Shown here: piece after piece, positions 52,800-62,974 of the stretch
Layout of the letters: the number at the start of each line of letters is the position of its first letter
Numbering within the stretch: the first letter of the stretch is position 1
Source: Pseudoscleropodium purum
Taxonomy: Eukaryota > Streptophyta > Bryopsida > Hypnales > Brachytheciaceae
NCBI GenBank assembly: GCA_963969395.1
Contig: OZ017797.1
Coordinates: forward strand, 30,194,001-30,258,000
Reading direction: 5' to 3'
DNA length: 64,000 nt
Notes under the pieces: generated by a model
The model's input: the letters and a program-made list of their open reading frames with translations, nothing else
What the model was told of the DNA's origin: nothing
Database searches by the model: none
Program-made: the position numbers and the translations under genes

Positions 52800-53155
52800 T
52801 TTCATCACCAAAGTTCCATCTTATAAACAAGGTTAATTGTTGTCAAAACTACGGTAGTCTGCTCTAATAGTACCTATGCTCTAAGAGCAATCATGACAAA
52901 TGGGTAAATTTTTCTTTCTTCAATGTATCAATAGTGTAAAATTTAGGAGGTGACCACTTTTAGTGACCACTGTGTTTCAACTTCAAAATTTCATAACTAA
53001 TTCCACAAAGGTTCAAAAAATATGAAATGACTTGAATTAAATGCCAATTCCATTTATTCTACCTACAAAAATTTATTGAAAATTATTTAAAAAAGTTTAA
53101 CCTCTCCCCAAAAGACAATCAATTCTCAAATGGTCACTTCAAGAGTAGACTACCT
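52800..53155 (+). repeat. Dispersed repeat, partner at 17290-17620
   Basis: Ordered blocks are shared with 17290-17620: ctttcttcaatgta, gaccactg followed by ttcaacttcaaaa, aaaaaatatgaaatgacttg and tgccaattccattt. Same orientation; noncoding. Confidence 0.6.
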
Positions 53156-53509
53156 GAGTAGCATCAACCCCCCCAACAAATGCATTCATCTTTATTGGTC
53201 AATGTAGTATGAGTTTGTTGCTCTATGGCATGGCATAACACAATTTTGGATCTCTTCACTTGGTAGTGAGTTGTTAAATTATAGAAATGTAGTTATTAGG
53301 CACTCAAGGTGTATAGTGATACTTTGTGTCACTATGCACTCCCTTCCTCAATTTTATTTTACCACCCCCACTCACCCCCACCTATCATTTAGAATTTGAT
53401 TTAAAATTTTTTGTTTCACCCCCCTTCACCCCCACCCCCTCTTGTAATCTTCAGAATCAAAGTTCTTGACAAACAATATAAGACAATTGATCCCATATCC
53501 AATACTATA

Positions 53510-53640
53510 TCCATATTCAGTACCCATATTCAGTACCCGTATTCAATATCCATATTCAGTACCCATATTCAATATCCATATTCAGTACACATATTTAGTA
53601 TTCATATCCAATACATATACCCGTATTCGTATTTAGTATT
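53510..53640 (+). repeat. 13 bp tandem repeat
   Basis: About nine or ten units of the type cccatattcagta with substitutions (cagta/caata, ccat/ccgt). Decay increases towards the right end. Confidence 0.85.
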
Positions 53641-54264
53641 TGTATTTTATATTTGAATGGTTCAGATTAAATTTCACAAGATCAACATCTTGTGATTTTT
53701 TGAGAAATCAACACCAATTTTGAGAGTAAGCATTTTTTTTCAAAAAAATCAATGGCTCACAAATTTTTTGAGAGAGGAGGGGGGGGAACTAATGGGAGTG
53801 GCAGGTGAGTTTCAGAGTATAGTGAGGGATGTGATAAGGTTGATTCTTTTGAGCTAGATCTCTCAAAATAAAAATAAAATTTCTTAGAATAACCCATATG
53901 TATGTTATCTAGCATGAAATAGCAATTGACAAATGATATGGGATTTGTAGTTGTATTTGTACCCATATTTGTATATATTTGTAGTCTTTTGTTGTACTTG
54001 TATACCGTACCTAGAGGACCTTCGGCAAAAAATAGTTGAAAATTTCAAAGTCAATTGATTTAAAAAAATTAACAAGCCATCTTGCTAAATTCAAGGAAAG
54101 TAATTTATAAAGAATGCTAAATTGTAGGAAAAATTTCAATATAAGTTGATGCCTCTATATGTTCATTTTAGAATTTGTGGAGAGTTCTTTTTTATAATCA
54201 AATTCATTGTCTATCATGAATCCTCAAAGAATATGGAACCAATTGAAAATGAGAGCTTGAATTC

Positions 54265-55192
54265 ACCGCTATAGTTCCATGACTATATTTTCACTTGAAA
54301 CACTTAAAAACTGCCATTTTTAGTACAAGTGCTATTTTTTGCCTAATTTTTTATTTTTTATACTTATGTAATTGTAGGCTCTTGTAGTATGATAACTTGA
54401 AAATATGTGGTGAAAATTTCAGACATTTCTACCACATGGATTGCACAATATAAGTATTCAAATTCACTGAAATCCACTTTTTGTCCGTACAAAAAGTAGG
54501 GTAGCTGCACTTTGCAAGCTCATTTTTCTATGAAAGAATGTCTAAAATGGTGGTAATTCTTTGGATTCTTTTCTAAAAAAGCTAGCAACATGCCTGAAAA
54601 ATTTCACATCATTTGGAATTGTGCAACATGTAGGAAAAAGATAGTAAGTAGGTAGTAGTAGAGAATAATTGAAGATACTAAATTATCAAGAATTTAATTA
54701 TGGAATTAAAAAATTCTAGTACCTATAGTTGCAATGTTGTAATAAACAATCTACATCCTATGATTTTATTTTTTCCGAAAATATTGAAAATTGAGTAAGA
54801 TAAAGGACTTCAAAGTTTATTTTAGACTAGAGAATCCATAATTGCCCTCAAACAAAAAGTCCTCATAAATTTTGACTCATTGATTAAAATGGAATGATCC
54901 AAAGTTTTCCACCTATATATAACTTTAGAAAATCAATTTCAAATTTTTATTTATGAAAAAAGTGATTTTTTCTGATCTGCCTAGATTGCCCATTTACAAA
55001 AATAGATACATATTAGGCTATAATTTTTTACTCTTATTTTCAAATGTTATGAAATTTAGTGCATATCAAAGATACTCCTTGTCCATACCTTTTGTTAAAA
55101 TTTCAGCTTAAAATATGCAAATCCTCATTTATAGCAGCCTGCCCAAAAAATTTATACAACCAAAAAATGCATACTAGTATTTTAGGGGTTAA
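54265..55192 (+). mobile_element. ~925 bp inverted-end element, copy 1
   Basis: Homologous along its length to 56003-56927 and 57660-58579: the aaaactgccatttt block near the start, caattataagtattc/gcaagatatt blocks, ttgtccgtacaaaaagtagg, aaatttcaaatcatttggaa-like, gaaaattgagt, and a right end ttttaggggttaa. The left inverted end is degenerate here (ttcaccgctatagttcc instead of tttaacccctaaagttcc). No coding capacity. Confidence 0.65.
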
Positions 55193-55237
55193 CTAGATAT
55201 GAGTTGTTGAACTTCTTCTAATCCATGTATATATATA

Positions 55238-55256
55238 GACACACACACACACACAT
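55238..55256 (+). repeat. (ac)n microsatellite
   Basis: A short acacacacac run next to a tatata run, between copies 1 and 2 of the ~925 bp element. Confidence 0.8.
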
Positions 55257-55749
55257 ACATATATGTGCTATATGGGTTATTTTATTTCCTATCACCCTAC
55301 TTGTATAAAGAAATTGTCTAGGTATACATCTTCATTCACTTTCATGAAAAGTGATTTTTGTATCTATTCAAAGTAAGTGCCAAATATTACCAATATTTTT
55401 TTATACTAATGCCAAATTTTTCTTAAAATGTATTTTGAAATGCCAAAGCTTATTTTGAATTTTAATTTGTTATTTGGAAAAAATGTGCCGAAGGTGACTA
55501 TTGGGTAGGGAATTGTTTCCAAATTTGTGTGTGTGTGATATACATATATTTGTACATGAGTTTGATTCTCTATCATAATCAAGTCCTAATCTAGTTGATG
55601 TAGCTTGGTCCTATAAGAAAAATTCATAGAATTATTTTGAGTAAAGAGAGAATTATTGGGGGGAATCTACCTTACTATTTTCATTGTACAAAATAGTAAA
55701 ACTATGTTTGCCAATATTTTTTTTTTGACATTTGACATTATATAAATAT

Positions 55750-55825
55750 TTATTGTTACTATATAAGAATGTACTAATTTTGAAGTAGGTATTTTTGTAA
55801 TTGGGACTCATAAACCTCTATGTAC
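55750..55825 (+). repeat. Short dispersed repeat, partner at 16575-16670
   Basis: Shares taggtatttttgtaattg and the following actcataaacctctatgta with the partner near 16.6 kb. Confidence 0.5.
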
Positions 55826-56002
55826 AGTTATAATTGACCTATAATAAAGTTTTGAAGCTTTAGTAATTTTCCATTTCTAAAAAATCATTTTTCCACTTTA
55901 ACTAAAACTTTTTCTATTTTTATACAAGAAATGAAAAAACTTCTTATGAAATGCAAAACACTTCAAAAATCTAAATATTCATTATCAAGATGTATATTGT
56001 AG

Positions 56003-56927
56003 TTTAACCCCTAAAGTTCCTTGACAATGTTTTCTCCCAAAACACTCCCAAACTGTTGTTTCTTATACAAGTTTCAAAATAAAATAAAATAAACATTTTT
56101 AGACACATATACCCATAGGATCTTGTAGTACACTAGTTTGAAAAGATGTGGAAAAAATTTCAGAAATTTCCACCATGTAGATTGCAAGATATTAGAATTT
56201 GAGGTGACAAAAATCATTTTTTGTCCCTGCAAAAAACTAGGTAGTTGAACTTCACAAGGTCACGTTTGTATGAAAAAAATGTTCAAAATGATTGCAACTC
56301 TTTGGATTCATTCTTCAAGACATGTTGGCTATATTCTTGAAAAATTTCAAATCATTTGGAATTGTACAACATATAGGAAAAAATAGTAAATAGAAAGATG
56401 TAGAAAATGGTTCAAAATACAAAATTCTTAATAATTTATTTATGGAATTGAAAAATGCCAATCCCAAAGGTTATAATATTTTAATAAAAAATCTTCACTT
56501 AATATTTTTTTTAAATATTGAAAATTGAGTTCAATAAAGGACTTCAAAGTTTATTTTGGAATAGAGAATTTATACTTGTCCGCAAACTAAAACACCTCAT
56601 AACTTTTGACTTATTAATCAAATTGGAATGATTCAAAGATTTTGTTGTATATATTAATTTAGATAACCGATTTCAAATTTGGATTTTTGAAAAGAATGAT
56701 TTTTTTAGATCCTCCCGAACTACTCGAGTTGAGAAATAAACTACATATTAGGCTATAACTTTGCCTCATAATTCCAAATGTCCTAAAATTTAGTGCTCAT
56801 GAAAGATATTCCTCATCTATACCTCCTATCAAAATTTGGGCCAAAAACATGGAAATCTCTAGTCACAAGTACTTGCCCAAAATTTCTATGTTGCCAAAAA
56901 ATGCAACTTGGTCTTTTAGGGGTTAAA
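56003..56927 (+). mobile_element. ~925 bp inverted-end element, copy 2
   Basis: Begins tttaacccctaaag and ends cttttaggggttaaa, so the ends are inverted repeats of at least 13 bases. It has the same internal order as copies 1 and 3 and no open frame of note. It is probably a non-autonomous DNA transposon or a unit of a tandem-like array. Flanking bases (gtag before, tcat after) show no clear target duplication. Confidence 0.75.
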
Positions 56928-57315
56928 TCATCATAGGAAAAAAAATAATATTTGTATCATTCTAGTTTTAGAAAATTAATAAGCCTAGGTTCTTGATCCA
57001 AAGTTCAATTCACTTGGAAAAATTTAGCTCTAAGAATTTTTGAATTGCGAGTTATAAATAAATTTGATAAATTACATTGCATCAAATGTCTTTAAATTCA
57101 AATGAAAGTGTTCAATAGAAATCTTTTGGTCGATGTTTTTGAACACATAGCACATGAGAGACTATGTGCTCAAAAAACACCCACTAAGCTAACTCTTTTC
57201 AAAACAAATGGTTTTTTCTAAAATATTATGAATTTTTTTCAAACACAAAGATGATACAATTATATTTGGGTGAAAATGCAATAAGGATATAGGATATGGA
57301 GTTGTAATGTTCATA

Positions 57316-57337
57316 TATATATATATATATATATTTA
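57316..57337 (+). repeat. (at)n microsatellite
   Basis: An uninterrupted atatat run of about 22 bases between copies 2 and 3. Confidence 0.85.
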
Positions 57338-57659
57338 TATACATCTCCAATTTATTTATTTAATAATAAGACCCTCATATTTCAAAGTAGAAGAGTGACT
57401 AGTGTTTTTGAGGGGATAGTAAACTTGATTGTCTAAATTGAGATAAACAACAAGAAGTTAGAAGTTACTATTTAATAACATTTATAAAATTCAAGAGTTG
57501 AATTTTCCTACCTCCCTTGCATTGTAAAACTATTTTTTATATTGGAAACTATTGAAAGTATTGAATTAAAGAATAGGCATGATTGAACATGTAGTATTAT
57601 TGCTGAACATATTCTATATACAATGTTGTATAGTAGAAGAGACCCCCCAATTGTTATAA

Positions 57660-58579
57660 TTTAACCCCTAAAGTTCCTTGACTATGTTTTTGCTAAAAAC
57701 ACTCCAAAACTGCCATTTCTTATACAAGTTTCAAAACTTAGAAAAATAAACATTTTTGGATATATGAAACCATAGGATCTTGCAGTACACTAGTTTGGAA
57801 AGATGTGGTAAAAATTTCAGAAATTCCCACCATGTAAATTGCAAGATATTAGCATTTGAAGTGACATAAATCATTTTTTTTGTCCCTGCGAAAAATAAGG
57901 CAGTTGAACTTTACAAGGTCACATTTGTATGAAAAAATGTTCAAAATGACTGAAACTCTTTGGATTCATTTTTCAAGGCATGTTGGCTATATGCTTGAAA
58001 ATTTCTAGATCATTTGAAATGATAAAACATATAGGAAAAAAATAGTAAGTAGAAAGATGTAGAGAATGGTTCAAAATACTAAATTATTAATAATTTATTT
58101 ATGGAATTGAAAAATGCCAATCCCAAAGGTTGTAATGTTGTAATAAAATATTTTCACTTTATTTTTTTATTTTTTTCCAAAAATATTGAAAATTGAGTTC
58201 AACAAAGGACTTCAAGGTTTATTTTGGGGTAGAGAATCCATAATTGCTTGCAAACTAAAATACCTTGTAACTTTTGATTCATTGATCAAAATGAAATGAT
58301 TCAAAGCTTTTAATGAATATGAAAATCTAGAAAACCAATTTCAAATTTGAATTTTTGAAAAAATGATTTTTTTAGATCTACCCAGACTGCCTGAGTTGAG
58401 AAATAAACTACATATTAGGCTTTAACTTTTGATTCATATTTCCAAATATCCTGAAATTTAGTGCACATGAAAGATATTTCTTGTCCACATCTTCTATCAA
58501 AATTTGGTCCAAAAACATGGAAATCTCTAGTCACACGCACTTTTGCCAAAAAATGTAGTTTGGTCTTTTAGGGGTTAAA
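57660..58579 (+). mobile_element. ~925 bp inverted-end element, copy 3
   Basis: Starts tttaacccctaaagttcc and ends ggtcttttaggggttaaa. Very similar to copy 2 (for example aaaaactggca/aaatgccaatcccaaaggtt and ttatggaattgaaaaatgcc blocks) and clearly closer to it than to copy 1. Same orientation as both others, with starts spaced about 1.7 kb apart. Confidence 0.75.
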
Positions 58580-58837
58580 TGTAATAAATAATGGTGATAA
58601 ATTTTTAACCATTATTTTAGAGATAGGACCTTATGTAAAATCCAAAACTGAATTTTTAGATTAAACATATTATGATGATGGCATGGCATGGCATGGCAAA
58701 GACAACAATAAAAAAAAACTTGAGTTTTATCTAATTTGAATTGTGAAACTAAATATTCTTTGTTATTCATTAGACACAAATGAACCATGACTTCCTTTTA
58801 GATTGAAAGTTGTCTAATAATAAATGAGCCCAATATG

Positions 58838-58975
58838 TCATGTCACTCTACATCATTCATAGGAGATGTCATAAACTACAAGCACTAGAATACTCACACA
58901 TGCTTCAAAGCAAATCCACACTACAACAAGGCATGAGTGACCAACTATCCAATAATAAGCTTCCTAAACACTTAA
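58838..58975 (+). repeat. Direct repeat unit 1 near the retroelement end
   Basis: Shares tgtcactctacatc, taggagatgt, ataaactacaagcactagaa, aagcaaatcca and actacaacaaggcatga with 59338-59468. The pair is about 500 bases apart in the same orientation. Confidence 0.75.
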
Positions 58976-59337
58976 GGTTGCTTCTACTTTGTCTCAATTG
59001 GATTAGTCTTGCAAAACACATGGATTGAGGAATAACACTAGTAAAGATTGGTATAACAACTAACCATCATTACATTCCGTGCTCCAACTCCTTTCAACTT
59101 AAAAACAACAATATATATAAGACTTGAAGAGACTAAATAAGCAAAGGGGCGGCCTAGGGTTATGACCACCCTAAAGGCACCCCAAAACAACTCTGTTCAC
59201 ACCTCAAATAGTCTCAAAACACTAGTTTAGCCCTCCAATGGCCAATACATGGCTATAACGGCTATACCATGTCTACTATTACTTCCTATGAAGCTCTACC
59301 AAGCCATCGGCTACCCATCATCAAATAACATGATAGG

Positions 59338-59468
59338 TGTTGTGTCACTCTACATCGTTTATAGGAGATGTTATAAACTACAAGCACTAGAACACTTATA
59401 CATGCTACAAAGCAAATCCATACTACAACAAGGCATGAATGACCAACCATCTAATTGCCTCCCTAAGT
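59338..59468 (+). repeat. Direct repeat unit 2 near the retroelement end
   Basis: Partner of 58838-58975. The pair lies downstream (in element sense) of the last retroelement domain, so it may belong to the 3' noncoding part or the LTR of the element. LTR borders could not be fixed. Confidence 0.75.
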
Positions 59469-59844
59469 AAAGCGCCCTCACAACTCAGCTAGCAACAAAA
59501 GTTCAATGAATAACCTCTACTACATTCACTACATAATCAACATGTTGAAAAAGATAGTTGATAGGCCCCCATCCCTTTGTAGTCTTGAATCAATCATAAA
59601 TGAAGGAGTAAGCTGAGTGCAATTGAGCCGCATCCTCAATCACTTCCAACATTATAGTTGGACTCTACAAAATCTTCATCCAAACTTCAATATCAAGAAC
59701 CATCACTCATACTCCAACATGAAATGTCATAACTGACTATCTCCCATCAATAAAAAAATCATCCGCAACCACTAAATAAAATAGTACCAGCTAATTACTT
59801 TTTATAACAAGGACAAGTCTATCTTCTAGTAGGAAGAGCAATCA

Positions 59845-60145
59845 ATGGCGGTCAAAGACATGCCATGTGCTAACCTTGTTGATACAAATCACACAGCAAC
59901 ATAGTTGCAGCACCCTTGCTCTCTCCACACACAAAGCATTTATATCTAGATGGAACCACTACTAACTCTGGATCTACAGTCCCTTCAATTGGCAAATGAC
60001 AAGGAACACAATTCTTTGTACTGTTCCTGCACTCTTGTCCATCCTTCCCTTCCAAAAGAAGAAGTCCATTAGATAAAATGGCCTTGACCCTCAAAACAAT
60101 CCACCCTACCCAAACATCCAAGGTTGTCGGTGCCTCATGTTGCAA
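59845..60145 (-). pseudogene. PHD-like zinc finger at the end of the retroelement polyprotein
   Basis: The frame reads MQHEAPTTLDVWVGWIVLRV and later NCVPCHLPIEG and YKCFVCGESKGAATMLLCDL, followed by YQQG, a TAG stop, HMACL and a TGA. The spacing C-x2-C-x11-C-x2-(C)-x4-H-x2-C is that of the core of a PHD finger, with the fourth ligand Tyr in place of Cys. PHD fingers bind histone tails or other chromatin features, so in a retroelement such a domain could bias integration or chromatin contact; that is inference. Chromodomains are the more common C-terminal add-on in Ty3/gypsy. Confidence 0.55.
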
Positions 60146-60429
60146 ATATACGTAATCTCCAACCTTGAATTGTCAAAGTTGAGGCCTACAAGCCCCACTT
60201 CTAATGTGCGCATACATGAGTGTATTTCTATATTGCACTATCGCCAAGTTCTCCATAGTCATTGGCATGGCCCTTTGAAATACTCAGCACAATCTTGTAG
60301 CACCTCTGCCCAAACTCTTGGGACATCCAAGTCTAGTACAAAATCCATTTTTTCTCTCAACGTCGATAGTAGCACTAGTTCTTTGCCATACAATAATTGA
60401 TAAGGGGTATAAGATGCAAAAGATGCTTG

Positions 60430-61047
60430 TTAACTAAAGGGATAGCCCATTGCTATCCATGGCAATTTCAAATTCCAATCTTGGTGATTGCTTGCCAACG
60501 ACCCGTACTTGTACAAACCACGCTTAACTGTTTGAACCACCCTCTCTACTAATTCATCAGCCTCTGGATGATTTCTTGATGTTGTACAGTAATCAATTAG
60601 AGCTTTAGTGCAAAGTTCTTCAAATGCCCCAAGAAACTTTTTTCCTTGGTCTATCAACACCTCACCTAAAGCTCCAAATCTAGCCAACACATGATCAAAG
60701 AATGCTGCTGTTGCTAATTCTGAGGAATTTTGTAGTAGTGCCACTAACTCAATCCACTTTCTAAAATGCTCTACCATCACAACTTTGTATTCAATACCTT
60801 GTGATATAGTTGTCAATGGCCTAGGAAAGTCAAGACTCTACCTATAGCCCAAACCCATGATTAATAAAAGCCATAATTGAGGAATTAGAGTGTTGAAGCT
60901 TGATTTAACCCAATCGTAGACTTCACACCTCCCTACATAGGTTGCTACCTCTTGTCTTATGCCCATCCACCAATATAAACCATGTAACATGAAATATTTA
61001 TGACGTACCCCAAAATGACCCAACTCTTTATGAACTTGACGTATCAA
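60430..61047 (-). pseudogene. Retroelement integrase remnant
   Basis: 61047-60838 holds the zinc-binding HHCC part (MIRQVHKELGHFGVRHKYFM, then GRCEVYDWVKSSF, where the last Cys is Tyr). After a frame break, 60816-60430 holds the catalytic core: VEHFRKWIELVALLQNSSEL, LIDQGKKF with the second catalytic Asp, and HPEADELVERVVQTVKRGL with the catalytic Glu. A short decayed segment between the two pieces would hold the first Asp. Confidence 0.85.
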
Positions 61048-61077
61048 TTGGGTTGTGGCTTAAGCTATCAACATCCA

Positions 61078-61345
61078 AAATTTTGCAACCCTACCTTGTG
61101 GACTACTTCAAAATCATACTCCTGCAACAATAAAGCCCATCTAGCAACCTTTCCTGTAAGTTTATCAAACTCCATCAACCATTTTAAAGGTTGATGATCA
61201 TTCACACGTATAAAGCTTTGGCCATAAAGATATGGATGAAAATGAGCAATTGCCCATACTACTACTAAGCACTCTCCTTCATAAGATGAATACTTTGCTT
61301 CTACATCATTGTTGCTTCATGAAGCATATGCAATGACATATTCCT
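61078..61345 (-). pseudogene. Retroelement RNase H remnant
   Basis: Reading the minus strand gives VNDHQPLKWLMEFDKLTGKV then ARWALLLQEYDFEVVHKVG, the end of a Ty3/gypsy RNase H domain, preceded by a decayed CLVVVWAIAHFHPYLYG-type segment with stops. It lies in the correct place between reverse transcriptase and integrase. Confidence 0.75.
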
Positions 61346-61761
61346 TGCCATCATCATCTTTCTAAGTCAACACGGCTCCAATCTCCAACATACTTCAATT
61401 TGTGTGGAGTTAGAAAGGTCGTCGAGCATCGGGCCTCCTCCACATTAGTGCTGAACCAAGTATCCTTTCAAAGTCTCAAATGCCTTTTTTTGATCACGAC
61501 CCCACATCCATTCTTGATCTACTCGAGTTAATTGAATCAAAGGTTTGGCCAAGAAACTAAATCTACAAACAAATTGTCAATAGTAGTTTGTTAGTCCTAT
61601 AAAAGCTCTCAACCTTCACACATCCCTAGGAATTGGAATCCTTCTCAAAGCTTCCACCTTTGCCTCTTGTACTCCCAAACCTCCTGGTGAAATCATTTGT
61701 CCTAAGTAAAGGGCAACTGATCATGGAAAAATTTACACTTTCTATGATGTAGACAAAGACC

Positions 61762-62499
61762 CTAAGTTCGCGGCCTTTTAAGAATTTGTTGCAAGTGTTG
61801 AACATGCTCCTCCGGTGTATCACTAAAGATAATCACATCATTTATGTAACACTGAGCAAATGACAATCTTTTCAAGACTTGATCTATAATACATTGAAAC
61901 TCTACCGGAGCATTCTTCAAGCCAAAAGGTAAGAACTTCCAATGGAAAAGCATATCTCTTTCATCATCATCTACTCTCCAAAATGCCGTCTTCACCCTAT
62001 CTTCTAGTCTCAATGGTAGTTGATGGTACCCTAACCTCAAGTCCAAGGTACTAAAGATTCTTATCCTTCCAACTACATCAAATAATTTTTCAAGTGTTGG
62101 CATAGGATATCTATCAGACTTTGATTTCTTGTTAGCAAGACAATAATCTCCACACATTCATTTCTCCGTCCAATTTCCAAGAACATCTTTCTTTACTAGC
62201 ATCACTATAACACATGCATACTCTCCATCTAAGAGCTCTACTAATCCAGCATCCAAAAGTTCTTTGCACCTCAATTTAACCCCATCTCTATTTGAAAGGC
62301 TAAGCCTATACAAGTGTCTGAACACTGGATGATCATCCTCTAGTTGAATTCTCATAGGCTTGCCTTTGTAACCTTCCAAATTAGTAAGTTTAGAAGCAAA
62401 ATAAGCCCTATACAAGGATATAAATGCTTGTACCTTCCATGCCTCTGCACTAGTGAGTCCCATGCCTATATCCATTTTCCAATCTTTGTTAATTGGCAA
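61762..62499 (-). pseudogene. Retroelement reverse transcriptase remnant
   Basis: 62499-62158 carries the N-terminal RT part (LYRLSLSNRDGVKLRCKELL, DAGLVELLDGEYACVIVMLV). A stop separates it from 62157-61762, which has YPMPTLEKLFDVVGRIRIFS, TLDLRLGYHQLPL, FLPFGLKNAPVEFQ and YINDVIIFSDT. The active-site motif, normally Y-x-D-D, reads YIND: the first catalytic Asp of the pair is Asn. Together with the stops this shows loss of function. Confidence 0.9.
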
Positions 62500-62553
62500 G
62501 ATTACTTCTTCTTTTAAGGTCCCCTTTGATGGTGCTCACATCTTTTTTGATTG

Positions 62554-62760
62554 CTAGTTGAAAGAGCTTGCACCATTGTCCTTGTTCAAGACAATAGATC
62601 CATCATCACCCTCTACAATTCCAACAAAATCACCTCTACTAGTACCAACATTAGTACCATCTATGGAATGAGGTGGTGCAATAAAATATGGGTTCTCTTT
62701 TGTAAGAAACACCCTCTTGAACTTTTCTTTGGCATCTTCTATTCTTATTTCTTGAGCCAA
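62554..62760 (-). pseudogene. Retroelement linker region between methyltransferase and reverse transcriptase
   Basis: Reads MAQEIRIEDAKEKFKRVFLT and later NGASSFN, then a stop. It is acidic and charged, with no catalytic DTG/DSG protease motif visible, so I do not assign a function beyond its place in the polyprotein. Confidence 0.5.
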
Positions 62761-62974
62761 TGTTGCTAATACCTGTTGTCCTCATAAATCATCTTCTACA
62801 AGCCATTCAATACTATTTTGGATTTTTCTTTTCTCCAGTGCTTGGCTCCAAGATTCTTGACCACTATGCCATGCCTTGGCATTTGAAGTAGCCTTCTTCT
62901 TCACCATTAGAGGTACAATACTCTTTGCCCCCTGGCCTAAAGTATCTACTCCTAGATGGTCTTCAAGGCCAAGT

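Larger units (their letters stand above)
50446..54264. other. AT-rich intergenic spacer with small repeats
   Basis: No gene recognised. The region contains the 375 bp inverted-repeat element at 52131-52505, a repeat shared with 17.3-17.6 kb and a 13 bp tandem repeat near 53.5 kb, each listed separately. An open frame on the minus strand at 52185-52511 falls almost wholly inside the inverted-repeat element and has no known domain. Confidence 0.6.

Noticed and set aside
53411..53656. Frame with repeated Tyr/Ser/Ile over the 13 bp repeat
   Set aside because: It is generated by the tandem repeat itself and has no gene features.
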